Notes: generated from the letters alone by a model not told the origin. A DNA stretch of 64,000 nt from JAPOXR01 sp965219635 (GCA_965219635.1 OZ244783.1:3720001-3784000); one strand, 5' to 3'; shown: positions 43,851 through 53,488, counted from the first letter of the stretch. A program made the numbers and translations.

Positions 43851-45215
43851 ATGGCAACAGCAACCGATCGAACCGTCATGACGCAAGCATCATCTGCAGT
43901 TGGCACTGTTCCGGGATACATGCCTGGCTTTGGCAACGACTTCGAGACTGAGGCATTGCCGGGAGCCCTGCCGCAGGGGCAGAACAGCCCGCAGAAATGC
44001 GCCTACGGACTTTATGCCGAACAGTTGTCGGGCACGCCTTTCACGGCCCCCAGGGGCCAGAACGAAAGAACCTGGTGCTACCGGATCCGGCCATCGGTGC
44101 AGCATACAGGCCGGTTTGCCCAGATCGACCTTCCTCACTGGCGAACCGCACCTGATATCCAGGATGGCATTATCTCTCTCGGTCAGTATCGCTGGGACCC
44201 GGTTCCGCACGACGGCAGCAGTTGGAACTTTATGACTGGAATGCGGACCATCACGACTGCTGGCGACGTCAACACCCAGACCGGCATGGCCGCCCACATC
44301 TATCTCATCAACGAGTCAATGCGCGACGAGTACTTCTATTCCGCTGACTCTGAACTGCTGGTGGTTCCGCAGCAGGGGGAAATCAGGTTCTGCACCGAGC
44401 TTGGCATAATCGATATTGCGCCTGGCGAGATTGCAATCCTGCCGCGCGGCATGGTGTTCCGCTGCGAGGTGCTTGAGGTCCCAGCCCGCGGGTTTGTCTG
44501 CGAGAATTACGGCTCGAAGTTCGATTTGCCCGACCGGGGGCCAATCGGCGCCAATTGCCTCGCCAATCCGCGGGATTTCAAGACACCGGTAGCCGCATTC
44601 GAAGACAGGGAAGTGCCGTCCGGTGTGACCGTCAAATGGTGCGGCGCGTTTCACCGGTGCGAAATCGGCCATTCCCCGCTCGACATCGTCGCCTGGCATG
44701 GCAACTACGCTCCCTGCAAATACGACCTCGATACCTTCTCACCGGTTGGCGCCGTGCTGTTTGACCATCCCGATCCTTCGATCTTCACCGTGCTGACGGC
44801 TCCATCCGGGTTTGCCGGAACGGCCAATGTCGATTTCATCCTGTTCAAGGACAGGTGGTCCGTTGCAGAACACACATTCCGCCCGCCCTGGTATCACAAG
44901 AACATCATGTCCGAATTCATGGGAAACATACACGGGATCTATGACGCCAAACCGCAGGGCTTTATTCCGGGAGGCATAAGCCTGCACAACATGATGCTAC
45001 CGCATGGACCGGACCGCGACGCCTTTGAAACCGCACGGAACGAACCGATGGAGCCGATGCGGATTGCCGGAACCAAGAGCTTCATGTTCGAGACCCGGTT
45101 TCCGCAGCATCTGACCCGCTTTGCGGCCAGGGAGGCGCCAATGCAGGAAGACTACATTGATGTCTGGGCCCCGCTTGAAAAGAAGTTCGACGGAACCCCG
45201 GAAGGCCGACCCTGA
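43851..45215 (+). CDS. hmgA: Homogentisate 1,2-dioxygenase
   Basis: The protein opens the ring of homogentisate to maleylacetoacetate in tyrosine/phenylacetate breakdown. Conserved blocks are MPGFGNDFETEALPGALP, the iron-binding PPWYHKNIMSEFMG (His and Glu) and PGGISLHNMMLPHGPD near the C-terminus. From ATG 43851 (GGGAG upstream) it has 454 residues; an earlier ATG at 43827 would give 462 and a later one at 43878 gives 445. It heads a rightward operon with two MBL-fold genes, fumarylacetoacetase, an FAD monooxygenase and DUF2783. A MarR gene and palindrome lie upstream. Confidence 0.97.
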   Translation: MATATDRTVMTQASSAVGTVPGYMPGFGNDFETEALPGALPQGQNSPQKCAYGLYAEQLSGTPFTAPRGQNERTWCYRIRPSVQHTGRFAQIDLPHWRTAPDIQDGIISLGQYRWDPVPHDGSSWNFMTGMRTITTAGDVNTQTGMAAHIYLINESMRDEYFYSADSELLVVPQQGEIRFCTELGIIDIAPGEIAILPRGMVFRCEVLEVPARGFVCENYGSKFDLPDRGPIGANCLANPRDFKTPVAAFEDREVPSGVTVKWCGAFHRCEIGHSPLDIVAWHGNYAPCKYDLDTFSPVGAVLFDHPDPSIFTVLTAPSGFAGTANVDFILFKDRWSVAEHTFRPPWYHKNIMSEFMGNIHGIYDAKPQGFIPGGISLHNMMLPHGPDRDAFETARNEPMEPMRIAGTKSFMFETRFPQHLTRFAAREAPMQEDYIDVWAPLEKKFDGTPEGRP

Positions 45216-45217
45216 GT

Positions 45218-46102
45218 GTGACTATCCCTATGAAGACAGACATAGCCGAAAATGACCGGCTTGTGCTGCTGGGCACGAAGGGTGGACCGACCGTTCGTTC
45301 TCCCGGACGGATGCCGACCTCTTCGTTGCTCGTCATCAATGGCCTGAATTGCATTGTGGATTGCGGGCTCGGCGTCACGCGCAATGCAGTTGAAGCCGGC
45401 CTCAACCTGACAGCGATCGACGCGGTGTTCATAACGCACCTCCATTCCGACCATGTGCTCGAACTTGGCCCGCTGTTGCATACAGCCTGGGCAACAGGAC
45501 TGCGGAAGACAGTCCCGGTGTACGGTCCACCAGGCACAAGCGTGCTGTTGGAGCACTTCTTCGAGTCGATGCGGTTCGATATCGATTTGAGGATCGATGA
45601 CGAGGGGAGGGTCGATCTGCGGGAACTTGTACGGGTTGAGGAATTCGGCGAGGGGAAGCTGGAATTCGAAGGCTGTTCGGTTTCGGCCTTGCGTGTGCAC
45701 CATCCGCCTGTAACCGACTGTTTTGCCTTGAGGTTTGATGCCGGCGGCTGGAGCGTGACCTTCAGTTCCGACACGGCGAAGTTCCCGCCATTGGCGGAAT
45801 TCGCCAAAGGGAGCGACATCCTTGTGCATGAGGCGATGCTGCTGAAGGGAGTCGACTGGATAGTGGAGCGAACCACCAACGCAGAGACACTCAGGGAACA
45901 TCTGCTTGCAAGCCACACTGTACCCGAAGATGCCGCCGAAATCGCCCGGGATGCTGGCGTCGGCCACCTTGTCTTTCATCATCTGGTGCCGTCCGACTGT
46001 CCGGTAGTGGACGATTCCGATTGGGAACGGGCTGTCAGGCAAGTCTGGCCGGGGAAGTTCTCGCTGGGCACCGACCTCCTCGAGTTCAGGCGCTCCGAAT
46101 GA
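45218..46102 (+). CDS. Metallo-beta-lactamase-fold hydrolase (RNase Z/arylsulfatase-like)
   Basis: The 294-residue protein keeps a complete zinc motif: HLHSDH (His74, His76, Asp78, His79), then SSDTAKFPPLAEF and a late His-His pair (FHHLVP). This resembles the RNase Z/AtsA subgroup, whose members hydrolyse phosphodiesters or sulfate/ester bonds. GTG at 45218 is used; an ATG at 45230 is possible. It lies two bases after hmgA and overlaps the next gene by four, so it is part of the operon, but its role in homogentisate breakdown is not known. Perhaps it hydrolyses an ester precursor or a side product. Confidence 0.8.
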   Translation: MTIPMKTDIAENDRLVLLGTKGGPTVRSPGRMPTSSLLVINGLNCIVDCGLGVTRNAVEAGLNLTAIDAVFITHLHSDHVLELGPLLHTAWATGLRKTVPVYGPPGTSVLLEHFFESMRFDIDLRIDDEGRVDLRELVRVEEFGEGKLEFEGCSVSALRVHHPPVTDCFALRFDAGGWSVTFSSDTAKFPPLAEFAKGSDILVHEAMLLKGVDWIVERTTNAETLREHLLASHTVPEDAAEIARDAGVGHLVFHHLVPSDCPVVDDSDWERAVRQVWPGKFSLGTDLLEFRRSE

Positions 46103-47112
46103 AGCTGGCAAGCCTCAGGGACGGCAGCAGGGATGGCCGGCTTGTTGTCGTGTCGCGCGGGCTTGATCGCTATCTGCCGGCTGAGGGTGTTGCAAGGAGC
46201 CTGCAAGAGGCGTTCGACCGCTGGGCAGAAGCGGCGCCAGGCCTCTCGGCACTTGCCCACCGCCTTGAGTCCGGCGAAGAGGGTTCAGGATTTGGTCAGG
46301 GTAGCCTCGAGTCTCCTCTGCCGCGCACATTCCAGTGGTTGGACGGGTCGGCATATCTGAACCATGTTGAGCTGGTCAGAAAGGCGCGCGGGGCGGCGAT
46401 GCCCGACGGCTTCCGCAGCGACCCGCTCATGTACCAGGGTGGCTCCGACAGCTTTCTTGGGCCGCGGGACGACATTCCGGTTGAATCCGAGGCATTCGGG
46501 ATCGACTTCGAGGCCGAGGTTTCTGTTGTTGTAGACGACACGCCGATCGGGATCTCTGCTGAGGCAGCGGCAGAAAAGATTGAGCTTGTAATGCTGGTGA
46601 ACGACATCACATTCCGCAACCTGACCAGTCCAGAGCTTGCCAAGGGCTTCGGCTTCCTTCAGTCCAAGCCATCCTCCGCCTTTTCGCCTGTAGCCGTAAC
46701 GCCCGGCGAACTCGGAGACGCCTGGAGCGGCGGCAAGCTCCACCTGCCAGTCTGCATTGATGTCAATGGCGAGCCCTTCGGCCGGGCCAATGCGGGCAAG
46801 GACATGGAGTTCGATTTCCCGTCACTGATTGCCCATGCTGCCCGGACCCGGCGGCTGACGGCCGGCACGATCATCGGTTCGGGGACCGTTTCCAACAAGC
46901 TCAATGGCGGTCCCGGAAAACCTGTCCGGGATGGTGGAGCGGGATATTCCTGTATTGCCGAGCTCAGAATGGTCGAGACCATTGAACGGGGCGCTCCGGT
47001 TACACCGTTCCTGCGCTACGGCGACAATGTCAGGATCTGGGTTGATGACGGAAACGGCCAGTCGGTGTTCGGTGAAATCAACCAGACTGTCCGCAAATTG
47101 GAGAAGGATTGA
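46099..47112 (+). CDS. Fumarylacetoacetate hydrolase family protein
   Basis: From ATG 46099 (overlapping the previous stop as ATGA) the protein has 337 residues. It is a FAH-family enzyme with the metal/active-site blocks GSDSFLGPRDDIPVESEAFGIDFEAEVSVVVDD and FGFLQSKPSSAFSPVAVTP, and the late GSGTVSNKLNGGPGKP. In this operon it should hydrolyse fumarylacetoacetate to fumarate and acetoacetate. It is the shorter type found in many proteobacteria (about 330), not the 420-residue eukaryotic type. No maleylacetoacetate isomerase is in the operon, so isomerisation is done by a distant gene or is non-enzymatic. Confidence 0.88.
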   Translation: MKLASLRDGSRDGRLVVVSRGLDRYLPAEGVARSLQEAFDRWAEAAPGLSALAHRLESGEEGSGFGQGSLESPLPRTFQWLDGSAYLNHVELVRKARGAAMPDGFRSDPLMYQGGSDSFLGPRDDIPVESEAFGIDFEAEVSVVVDDTPIGISAEAAAEKIELVMLVNDITFRNLTSPELAKGFGFLQSKPSSAFSPVAVTPGELGDAWSGGKLHLPVCIDVNGEPFGRANAGKDMEFDFPSLIAHAARTRRLTAGTIIGSGTVSNKLNGGPGKPVRDGGAGYSCIAELRMVETIERGAPVTPFLRYGDNVRIWVDDGNGQSVFGEINQTVRKLEKD

Positions 47113-48062
47113 TGGCCAGAGCTTTTGCATCTCAGGGCGACCTCGCCGAGAAGAAGACCAGTTTCACCGAGATCGGCCGCGGACTTTATGCGTTCACGGC
47201 GGAAGGCGACCCGAATTCTGGTGTCATCATTGGTGATGACTCGGTGATGATCATCGAGGCGCAGGCAACACCGCGTCTTGCAGAAAAAGTCATTGCCGAG
47301 GTCAGGAAGGTCACGGACAAGCCGATCACCCATCTGGTGCTCACGCATTATCATGCCGTGCGCGTGCTTGGCGCCGCTGCCTATGAGGCGCCGCAGATCA
47401 TCATGTCGGAAGTTGCCCGTTCCATGGTGGTGGAACGCGGCCTAGAGGATTGGAAGAGCGAGTTCCAGCGGTTTCCGAGGCTGTTTGAGGGGCACGAGTC
47501 AATTCCTGGCCTGACCTGGCCCACCACCACATTCAGCGACCGCATGACCGTCTATCTGGGTAACCGGCAGATTGAGCTGTACACGCCCGGCAGGGCCCAT
47601 ACAGCGGGTGACGCCGTCATCTGGGTTCCCGATGAACAGGTAATGTTCACTGGCGACATCGTCGAGTACAGATCCGCTTGCTACTGCGGAGATGGCCATT
47701 TCGGAGACTGGGGTGATACCCTTTCCGCCGTGGCGTCTTTCCAGCCCCGGGCAATTGCTCCTGGACGAGGCGATGCTCTGGACTCGAGAGAACTGGTTGA
47801 AGCCGGCCTGGAGTGCACGCGCGAGTTCCTTGATGCCACCTTTATGCCCGCTGCCCGGGTGGCGGCTCGCGGAGGGACGTTGAAGGAGGCATGGGACGGA
47901 GTAAGGGATGGCTGCGACAGCAGGTTTTCGGACTATGCGATCTATGAGCACTGTCTGCCGTTCAATGTATCGCGCGCCTTCGACGAGGCAAGAGGTGTCG
48001 ATACGCCCAGGATTTGGACAGCCGAGCGCGATCTCGCAATGTGGGAGCAGCTCCAGGAATGA
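47112..48062 (+). CDS. MBL-fold protein with altered zinc motif
   Basis: The 316-residue protein begins at an ATG overlapping the previous stop by one base. It has the MBL fold (GVIIGDDSVMIIEAQATPRLAEKVIAEVRK, VMFTGDIVEY), but the metal motif HxHxDH reads HYHAVR (His79, Tyr80, His81, Ala82, Val83, Arg84), so the Asp and third His of site are replaced. Later ligand-like residues (TPGRAHTAGD, FTGD) remain. It may bind one metal or none, and act as a binding or isomerising protein. Its fixed place after fumarylacetoacetase hints at a specific role in this pathway. Confidence 0.8.
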   Translation: MARAFASQGDLAEKKTSFTEIGRGLYAFTAEGDPNSGVIIGDDSVMIIEAQATPRLAEKVIAEVRKVTDKPITHLVLTHYHAVRVLGAAAYEAPQIIMSEVARSMVVERGLEDWKSEFQRFPRLFEGHESIPGLTWPTTTFSDRMTVYLGNRQIELYTPGRAHTAGDAVIWVPDEQVMFTGDIVEYRSACYCGDGHFGDWGDTLSAVASFQPRAIAPGRGDALDSRELVEAGLECTREFLDATFMPAARVAARGGTLKEAWDGVRDGCDSRFSDYAIYEHCLPFNVSRAFDEARGVDTPRIWTAERDLAMWEQLQE

Positions 48063-48099
48063 TCAGGTTGGGCGCACCACCCACCATCCAAGCTGACTG

Positions 48100-49650
48100 A
48101 TGCCGGCCGCACCCAGGAAGCTGGAGTTTATCCCGCCACGGGGTTTGACAAGCCCTGAAGCGCGAAAACCCGTTGTGATTATCGGCGCCGGGCCGGTCGG
48201 GCTGGCAGCCGCCATCGAACTGGCTGGTCATGGCGTCCGTTCGGTTGTTGTCGACCACAGGGACTCGATAGCGGTCGGCTCGCGCGCCATTTGCTGGTCG
48301 AAGAGATCAATCGAGATTTTCGACCGGCTTGGTGTCGGCAACCGCGCAGTGAATAAGGGTGTAGTCTGGAAGGTCGGCCGGACATATCATGGCGACCGGG
48401 AACTGTTCAGTTTCGACCTTCTTCCTGAAGAGGGCCACAAACGGCCCGCCTTTATCAATCTCCAGCAATATCATGTCGAAGACATGCTTCTCGACCGGGC
48501 GATTGGTCTGGAGGAGATTGACTTGCGGTTTGCCAGCCGCCTGATTTCGCTTGAGCAGTCTCCGGATCATGTCCAGATGGAAATCGAGACACCCGAAGGC
48601 AGTTACTCGCTGGAGACAGACTGGCTGATCGCCTGCGACGGCGTACGATCGACGGTCAGGAATGCGCTCGGCCTGGATTTCCAGGGCGAGGTATTCGAGG
48701 ACAGGTTTCTGATCACCGACATCGAAATGCACGAGGACTTTCCGTCCGAACGCCGCTTCTGGTTCGAGCCGACCTTTCATGCCGGTCAGTCGGCATTGCT
48801 GCACAAGCAGCCGGACAACATATACCGCATAGATCTTCAGCTCGGACCGGGGGCCGATCCTGTTCGGGAGAGGTTGCCCGAGAATGTCCGGCCCCGGATA
48901 TCGAAAGTGGTCGGAGAACGCGAATACCGGCTCGAATGGGTTTCGGTCTACACCTTCCAATGCCGGCGGTTGGAGCGGTTCGTTCATGGCCGGATAGTCT
49001 TTGCCGGTGATTCAGCGCATGTCGTTTCTCCCTTTGGCGCAAGGGGCGGCAATGGCGGGTTGCAGGATATCGACAGCCTCTGCTGGCGGCTTGCCGCAAT
49101 AGTCGGCGGGCGCGCATCAGCCGCCATTCTTGAGGACTACAATTCAGAACGGGTTTTTGGCGCAGACGAGAATATCGCCAATTCGACCAGGACGACGCGC
49201 TTCATGTCACCAGGCGAGGGCTGGGAAAAGGTCTTGAGGGACCAGGTACTGCGCCTGGCGGCGACCTCGGACCTGGCGCGCCCATGGGTGAACTCCGGCA
49301 GGCTGTCGGTGCCGTGTGTCTATCCCGTCAGCGGTGACGACTCTCCGGAATTGCCGGCTACTTCCCGGCCGGGCGCAGTTGCTCCTGATGCGCCAATCGG
49401 CGGAAACTGGTTGATCGACCTTCTGGGCAGTAGGCCGGTTGTGCTTGGCATTGGGTGTTCTGCGCCCCGGATTGCAGGAGCGGTGCCAGTGGACATCGAA
49501 GTGGACGATTTTGTCCGGGACCGGTACCTCGGCACAGCGGCACACGCTGTCTATCTGATCAGGCCCGATCAGGTAGTTGCTGCAAGATGGAGCGGGCGCG
49601 CTGGCGCGGCGGTGGAGTCTGCGCTTGCGTCAATGTGGAGACAGAGCTGA
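48100..49650 (+). CDS. FAD-dependent aromatic monooxygenase (class A)
   Basis: The 516-residue protein is a group A flavoprotein hydroxylase. The N-terminal GxGxxG is IIGAGPVGLAAAIE (28-41), the DG motif is LIACDGVRST, and GRIVFAGDSAHVVSPFGARGGNGGLQD is the FAD ribose-binding GD motif. Such enzymes hydroxylate phenolic acids using NAD(P)H and O2. In a homogentisate operon it may make homogentisate from 3-hydroxyphenylacetate or a similar phenol, replacing the missing 4-hydroxyphenylpyruvate dioxygenase. It resembles MhpA-type hydroxylases in length. It is 37 bp after the MBL gene. Confidence 0.85.
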   Translation: MPAAPRKLEFIPPRGLTSPEARKPVVIIGAGPVGLAAAIELAGHGVRSVVVDHRDSIAVGSRAICWSKRSIEIFDRLGVGNRAVNKGVVWKVGRTYHGDRELFSFDLLPEEGHKRPAFINLQQYHVEDMLLDRAIGLEEIDLRFASRLISLEQSPDHVQMEIETPEGSYSLETDWLIACDGVRSTVRNALGLDFQGEVFEDRFLITDIEMHEDFPSERRFWFEPTFHAGQSALLHKQPDNIYRIDLQLGPGADPVRERLPENVRPRISKVVGEREYRLEWVSVYTFQCRRLERFVHGRIVFAGDSAHVVSPFGARGGNGGLQDIDSLCWRLAAIVGGRASAAILEDYNSERVFGADENIANSTRTTRFMSPGEGWEKVLRDQVLRLAATSDLARPWVNSGRLSVPCVYPVSGDDSPELPATSRPGAVAPDAPIGGNWLIDLLGSRPVVLGIGCSAPRIAGAVPVDIEVDDFVRDRYLGTAAHAVYLIRPDQVVAARWSGRAGAAVESALASMWRQS

Positions 49651-49845
49651 ATGGCGGCATCGGATACAACGCAGCCTGCCGGATACAGGGATGAGATCTT
49701 CAACGCTTTGTCCGCTGCGGGCAAGGAACTTGATGCGGAACAGCAGTTGGAGTTCGCTCTCGCCCTGGTTGTTGTGCTGTCTGATTGCGTCGGCGACAAG
49801 AAGAAGGTGCAGGACGCAATTGCCAAGGCAAGGCGGTCTGTTTAG
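49651..49845 (+). CDS. DUF2783 small protein
   Basis: The 64-residue protein starts directly after the monooxygenase stop, with GGAG inside the end of that gene. It matches DUF2783, small helical proteins encoded next to aromatic monooxygenases. The sequence is mostly helical (DEIFNALSAAGKELDAEQQLEFALALVVVLSDCVGDKKKVQDAI). It may be a helper of the flavoprotein. Function is unknown. Confidence 0.75.
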   Translation: MAASDTTQPAGYRDEIFNALSAAGKELDAEQQLEFALALVVVLSDCVGDKKKVQDAIAKARRSV

Positions 49846-49905
49846 CCCGGCCGCTGAAGGAGCGTCCCGGACTCAGCCGGTTTCAGGTGGGTGTCCGGGG
49901 TGCAT

Positions 49906-52113
49906 TCATTCCGCCAGTTGCGCCTGACGGGCATCATTTCTGGGGATCGACTCGTCGAGGAAGCGCATGACCACCCGGTCGAGTTTGCCGTCGCAAAATT
50001 CGAACGGCGCCGGATAGGCGTCGCATACCGGCACCGCTGCATCGCGACCGATATCGAGACCCCAGAAGGAGAGGTGATGTGAAGCCGCTCCGACCTGGCC
50101 TTCAGCAATCAGTTCCTGCTCGGCAAAGAGTTTCGCCACAACCTGGCCATCAGCTCCGACAACGCACGAGAGCCGGCAGGAATGCGCATCCGGCGAAAGC
50201 GCTCCAGACAGCGAGGCACGCTTTCTGAGCTGGATGTATTCGAGGTTCAGGCGCCCGTCCTTGACAAAGAGTGAATAGCCGCCAATCCGGTCGCCTGCGG
50301 ATACCAGCACGCCGCTCTCATCACCAACGGGACCGTTGAAATAGGCGGTGATGTCCATTGACCGCTCGCTTGAAGCGATCATGCTGGTTTGGGGGATGTG
50401 ACCCTGGCGCGGGTGGAAGACGATTTCGCTCCGGTTCATCAAGCCGTTGGGCTGACGGAATGAAATGATGTCCACGAGAGTCCGGTCGTCGAGCGGCATG
50501 ACCCCGTTGGCTTCGGCCTCCTGCCACCACAGGTCCTGGAGTTCCGCGAGTTTCTCAGGATGCTGGTGCGCCAGATCCTCATGTTCGGAAGAGTCGTTGC
50601 GGGTATCGTAGAGGTGCCAGACATCCGATGCATACTCGTCGCCCTTTTCGTGTTCGGAGACTGCCTTCCAGCCGTCGCAATAGATGGCGCGGCGCCCGAA
50701 CATCTCCCAATGCTGGACGGTTCGGGGAGCCGGAGCATCGGAACTGTCCAGTGTGGACCGGAAACTGGCGCCATCGAATGCAGCCCCGTGCCGCTCTCCA
50801 GCCAGGTCCATGAGGGTCGGAGCCAGGTCCACGACATGAAGAAACTGATCCCTGATTTCCCCGTTGCCATGCAATCCGCGCGGCCAGTTGATGATCAGTG
50901 GTGAGCGGACGCCTCCTAGCTCCACAAACTGCTTGTAGCGCCTGAATGGCGTATTTCCGGCCATTGCCCAGCCTTCGGGGTAATGGGAGGGCGCTGAGGG
51001 TCCGGCGACATCCTCCAGCCTCGTCACCATTTCGTCGACTTCTTCGGTCATGCCGGAATAGGGAGCATTGCAGTCGACTGCTCCGTGCCTGCCTCCTTCC
51101 ATCGAGGCGCCATTGTCCGAAAATACGACGATGATCGTATTGTCATATAGGTCCAGCCGCTTGAGTTCTGCCACCAGCCGCCCGATCTGCGCGTCGGAAT
51201 GCTCAAGAAATCCGGCGAAGGCTGACTGAAGGCGTGCAGACACTTGCCTTTCGTTATCGGAAAGGCTGTCCCAGGCTGAAACGTTCGGGTTGCGGGGGAC
51301 CAGCTTGGTGTCTTCCGGAACAAGGCCCATCCCGATCTGACGGGACAACCGGTCTTCCCTTACACGGTCCCATCCCTTGTCGAACACACCGTGGTATTTG
51401 TCGACGTAACTGCGATCTACCTGGATTGGAGCGTGTGTTGCGCCAAAGCAGAAGTGCATGAAGAAAGGAACAGCGCCGCGGATGCTGGCGTGGTCACGCA
51501 GGTAACTGACCGCCCGATCGCACAGATCCTCGGACAGGTGATAGCCTTCATGCAGTGAAGGGTCGATCATGTGATTGTCCTGGACCAGTTCAGGCGCATA
51601 GTGATCGGTGCAACCGGGCAGGAAGCCATAGAAGCGGTCAAATCCCCGATTGACCGGCCAGTTCCCGTATGGGCCGGCAGACGTGATTTCCTGTGTCGGT
51701 GTGAGGTGCCACTTCCCAACCATGAAGGTTCCATAGCCCTGGTCCCGCAGCATCTCCGAGAGCATGGGCACATCGCCTGCGACTGCGCCGCGGCCGTTCG
51801 GAAATCCGGTATCGGCATCAGCGAGGCAACGCATGCCCACACTGTGGTGGTTCCTTCCGGTCAGGAAACACGCCCGCGTTGGTGAGCAGAGCGGGGTCAC
51901 GTGGAAGTTTGTGTAGCGCAGCCCCGAGGCAGCGAGTGCGTCGATATTCGGCGTATTGATCTCGGAGCCGTAGCAACCCAGATCAGCCCAGCCGGTGTCA
52001 TCGAAAAGAATGGTGACGATGTTCGGGCGGACCCTTTCCTGTTCGGGTGAGCCTGGCCACCAGGGGATCGATTCCTCGACCGTGCGTCCGATGGTGCCGG
52101 GGAAGCTGTTCAT
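49906..52113 (-). CDS. Arylsulfatase-type sulfatase (formylglycine family)
   Basis: The 735-residue protein is a family S1 sulfatase. The formylglycine motif LCSPTRACFLTGR has Cys76, to be oxidised to formylglycine; metal ligands include Asp38-Asp39 in ILFDD and VFSDNG; VGKWHLTP carries the conserved Lys and His. A C-terminal beta domain follows from about 560. There is no signal peptide, so it seems cytoplasmic, acting on imported sulfate esters. It is divergent from a LysR regulator that precedes a Ssu-type importer, suggesting a sulfate-ester uptake and cleavage module. A formylglycine-generating enzyme is needed but is not in the window. Confidence 0.9.
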   Translation of the reverse strand: MNSFPGTIGRTVEESIPWWPGSPEQERVRPNIVTILFDDTGWADLGCYGSEINTPNIDALAASGLRYTNFHVTPLCSPTRACFLTGRNHHSVGMRCLADADTGFPNGRGAVAGDVPMLSEMLRDQGYGTFMVGKWHLTPTQEITSAGPYGNWPVNRGFDRFYGFLPGCTDHYAPELVQDNHMIDPSLHEGYHLSEDLCDRAVSYLRDHASIRGAVPFFMHFCFGATHAPIQVDRSYVDKYHGVFDKGWDRVREDRLSRQIGMGLVPEDTKLVPRNPNVSAWDSLSDNERQVSARLQSAFAGFLEHSDAQIGRLVAELKRLDLYDNTIIVVFSDNGASMEGGRHGAVDCNAPYSGMTEEVDEMVTRLEDVAGPSAPSHYPEGWAMAGNTPFRRYKQFVELGGVRSPLIINWPRGLHGNGEIRDQFLHVVDLAPTLMDLAGERHGAAFDGASFRSTLDSSDAPAPRTVQHWEMFGRRAIYCDGWKAVSEHEKGDEYASDVWHLYDTRNDSSEHEDLAHQHPEKLAELQDLWWQEAEANGVMPLDDRTLVDIISFRQPNGLMNRSEIVFHPRQGHIPQTSMIASSERSMDITAYFNGPVGDESGVLVSAGDRIGGYSLFVKDGRLNLEYIQLRKRASLSGALSPDAHSCRLSCVVGADGQVVAKLFAEQELIAEGQVGAASHHLSFWGLDIGRDAAVPVCDAYPAPFEFCDGKLDRVVMRFLDESIPRNDARQAQLAE

Positions 52114-52519
52114 ACTTGAACTCCACTATTGGGCATTTCGGCCATTTCCGGCCGAAGGGCAGATTGTCCGTGTACCCGCATTCCGGCTACCTGTTTCCTT
52201 CACGGGCAGACCGTGCATGAGGCAGCGGGTTTGAAGAGAAGTTGCCGCGCTTCCGGCCTTGCGCGCTTGCGTTGGCGAAATCGCCTCCGTCGGCTAATCG
52301 GCAGGTCGTCGTGATCAGAAGCTTGGCTGCGGGCATCGGAGAATAATTCTCCGTGTGTGAATTGACTGCCAATAGTACTTTTGCCTAATGTCATATCGTT
52401 TGGTTATGAGCCGGGTGCGGCAGACTAGGCCTGCTGGATCGGTTTGCCCCCAACGCGGTGGTTGGGAGTTTACTCCCTGTTGCTGGGCGAGGGGCAACTG
52501 AATTGGCCGGACCCAGGCA
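52114..52519. other. Divergent region, sulfatase/LysR
   Basis: This 406-bp region lies between outward-pointing genes and should contain both promoters and LysR sites. An AT-rich part at 52365-52415 is the likely promoter area. No sharp palindrome is seen. Confidence 0.35.
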
Positions 52520-53488
52520 GTGGATTTGGTCAAACATGCGGCCGCAGGAGGATTATCAATTCGCGACATACCCAACCTGACTTTCCTTCGGCAGTTTGTC
52601 GTCATCGCCGAAGAGGGAGGCATTTCGAGGGCAGCCCGGCGTTTGAGGATATCGCAACCTGCACTCTCCAAGAACATGCGGCGGCTGGAAGCCATGCTCG
52701 GTTCGGCCCTGTTTGAACGTCATTCAAGTGGCGTGGAACTGACCAGGGCAGGGCGCATCTTCCTCGATCGGGCGAGGGCAATCGGGCTGGAGTATCAGGT
52801 TGCGCTTGAGGACATCCGGAACCTGATTGCAGACCAGGAATCCACGATCCGGCTCGGGGTCGGCCCGGTCTGGTCCGTTGCTGTCCTGCCGCAAGTCGCA
52901 AAGAGGTTTCACCAGCTCTATCCGAGCCACCGTTTGCTGGTGTCGACGGGACCGATGGACAAGTTGGGTGAAGATCTGCGTCTGGGCAAGACCGATCTCT
53001 TTGCCGGCGCTCTCATTCCGAGCACCATGCCTGCCGGTTTCACCTGCCGGACAATCCTGGACAGCGAGATGGTCATATTCGCGTCGCAAGACCATGAGAT
53101 CATCAAGGCCGGTGGCAAGGCCGACCCGGCCAAGCTTGCGGAATATCCGTTTGTTGCGTTCGAACCATCAAGCGGCGTGCTGGAAACGCTGTCGTCGTTT
53201 CTTCACGCCAGGGGAGCGCCTCCGCCGCGTTTCATGCTGGAGTCGAGTTCGTTGCTGACTTGCGTCGAACTTGTGCGCAACGGCGATTACCTGATGTACG
53301 AGACACGCATGCTCGCCCGGGCCCGGATTGGCCGGGACCTGGCGATTGTGCCGGTTGGTCAGCAGATCGAAGGTTACCAGACTGGAATCGTGCATCGTGA
53401 AGGCCTTGAGCGGATCGCGCGCTTCGATAAACTCATATTGATCATGACCGAGGTGCTGAAGGATACCACCGCTTCCGCAACCTGTTGA
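52520..53488 (+). CDS. LysR-family transcriptional regulator
   Basis: The 322-residue protein begins at GTG 52520 with the LysR helix-turn-helix LTFLRQFVVIAEEGGISRAARRLRISQPALSKNMRRLEAMLGSALFERHSSGVELTRAG, then a periplasmic-binding-like effector domain (IRLGVGPVWSVAVLPQVAKRFHQLYPSHRLLV). It is divergent from the sulfatase and 113 bp upstream of an importer gene, so it probably controls both, responding to a sulfate ester, sulfonate or their product. No good ribosome site is seen; TTG at 52526 is an alternative start. Confidence 0.9.
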   Translation: MDLVKHAAAGGLSIRDIPNLTFLRQFVVIAEEGGISRAARRLRISQPALSKNMRRLEAMLGSALFERHSSGVELTRAGRIFLDRARAIGLEYQVALEDIRNLIADQESTIRLGVGPVWSVAVLPQVAKRFHQLYPSHRLLVSTGPMDKLGEDLRLGKTDLFAGALIPSTMPAGFTCRTILDSEMVIFASQDHEIIKAGGKADPAKLAEYPFVAFEPSSGVLETLSSFLHARGAPPPRFMLESSSLLTCVELVRNGDYLMYETRMLARARIGRDLAIVPVGQQIEGYQTGIVHREGLERIARFDKLILIMTEVLKDTTASATC

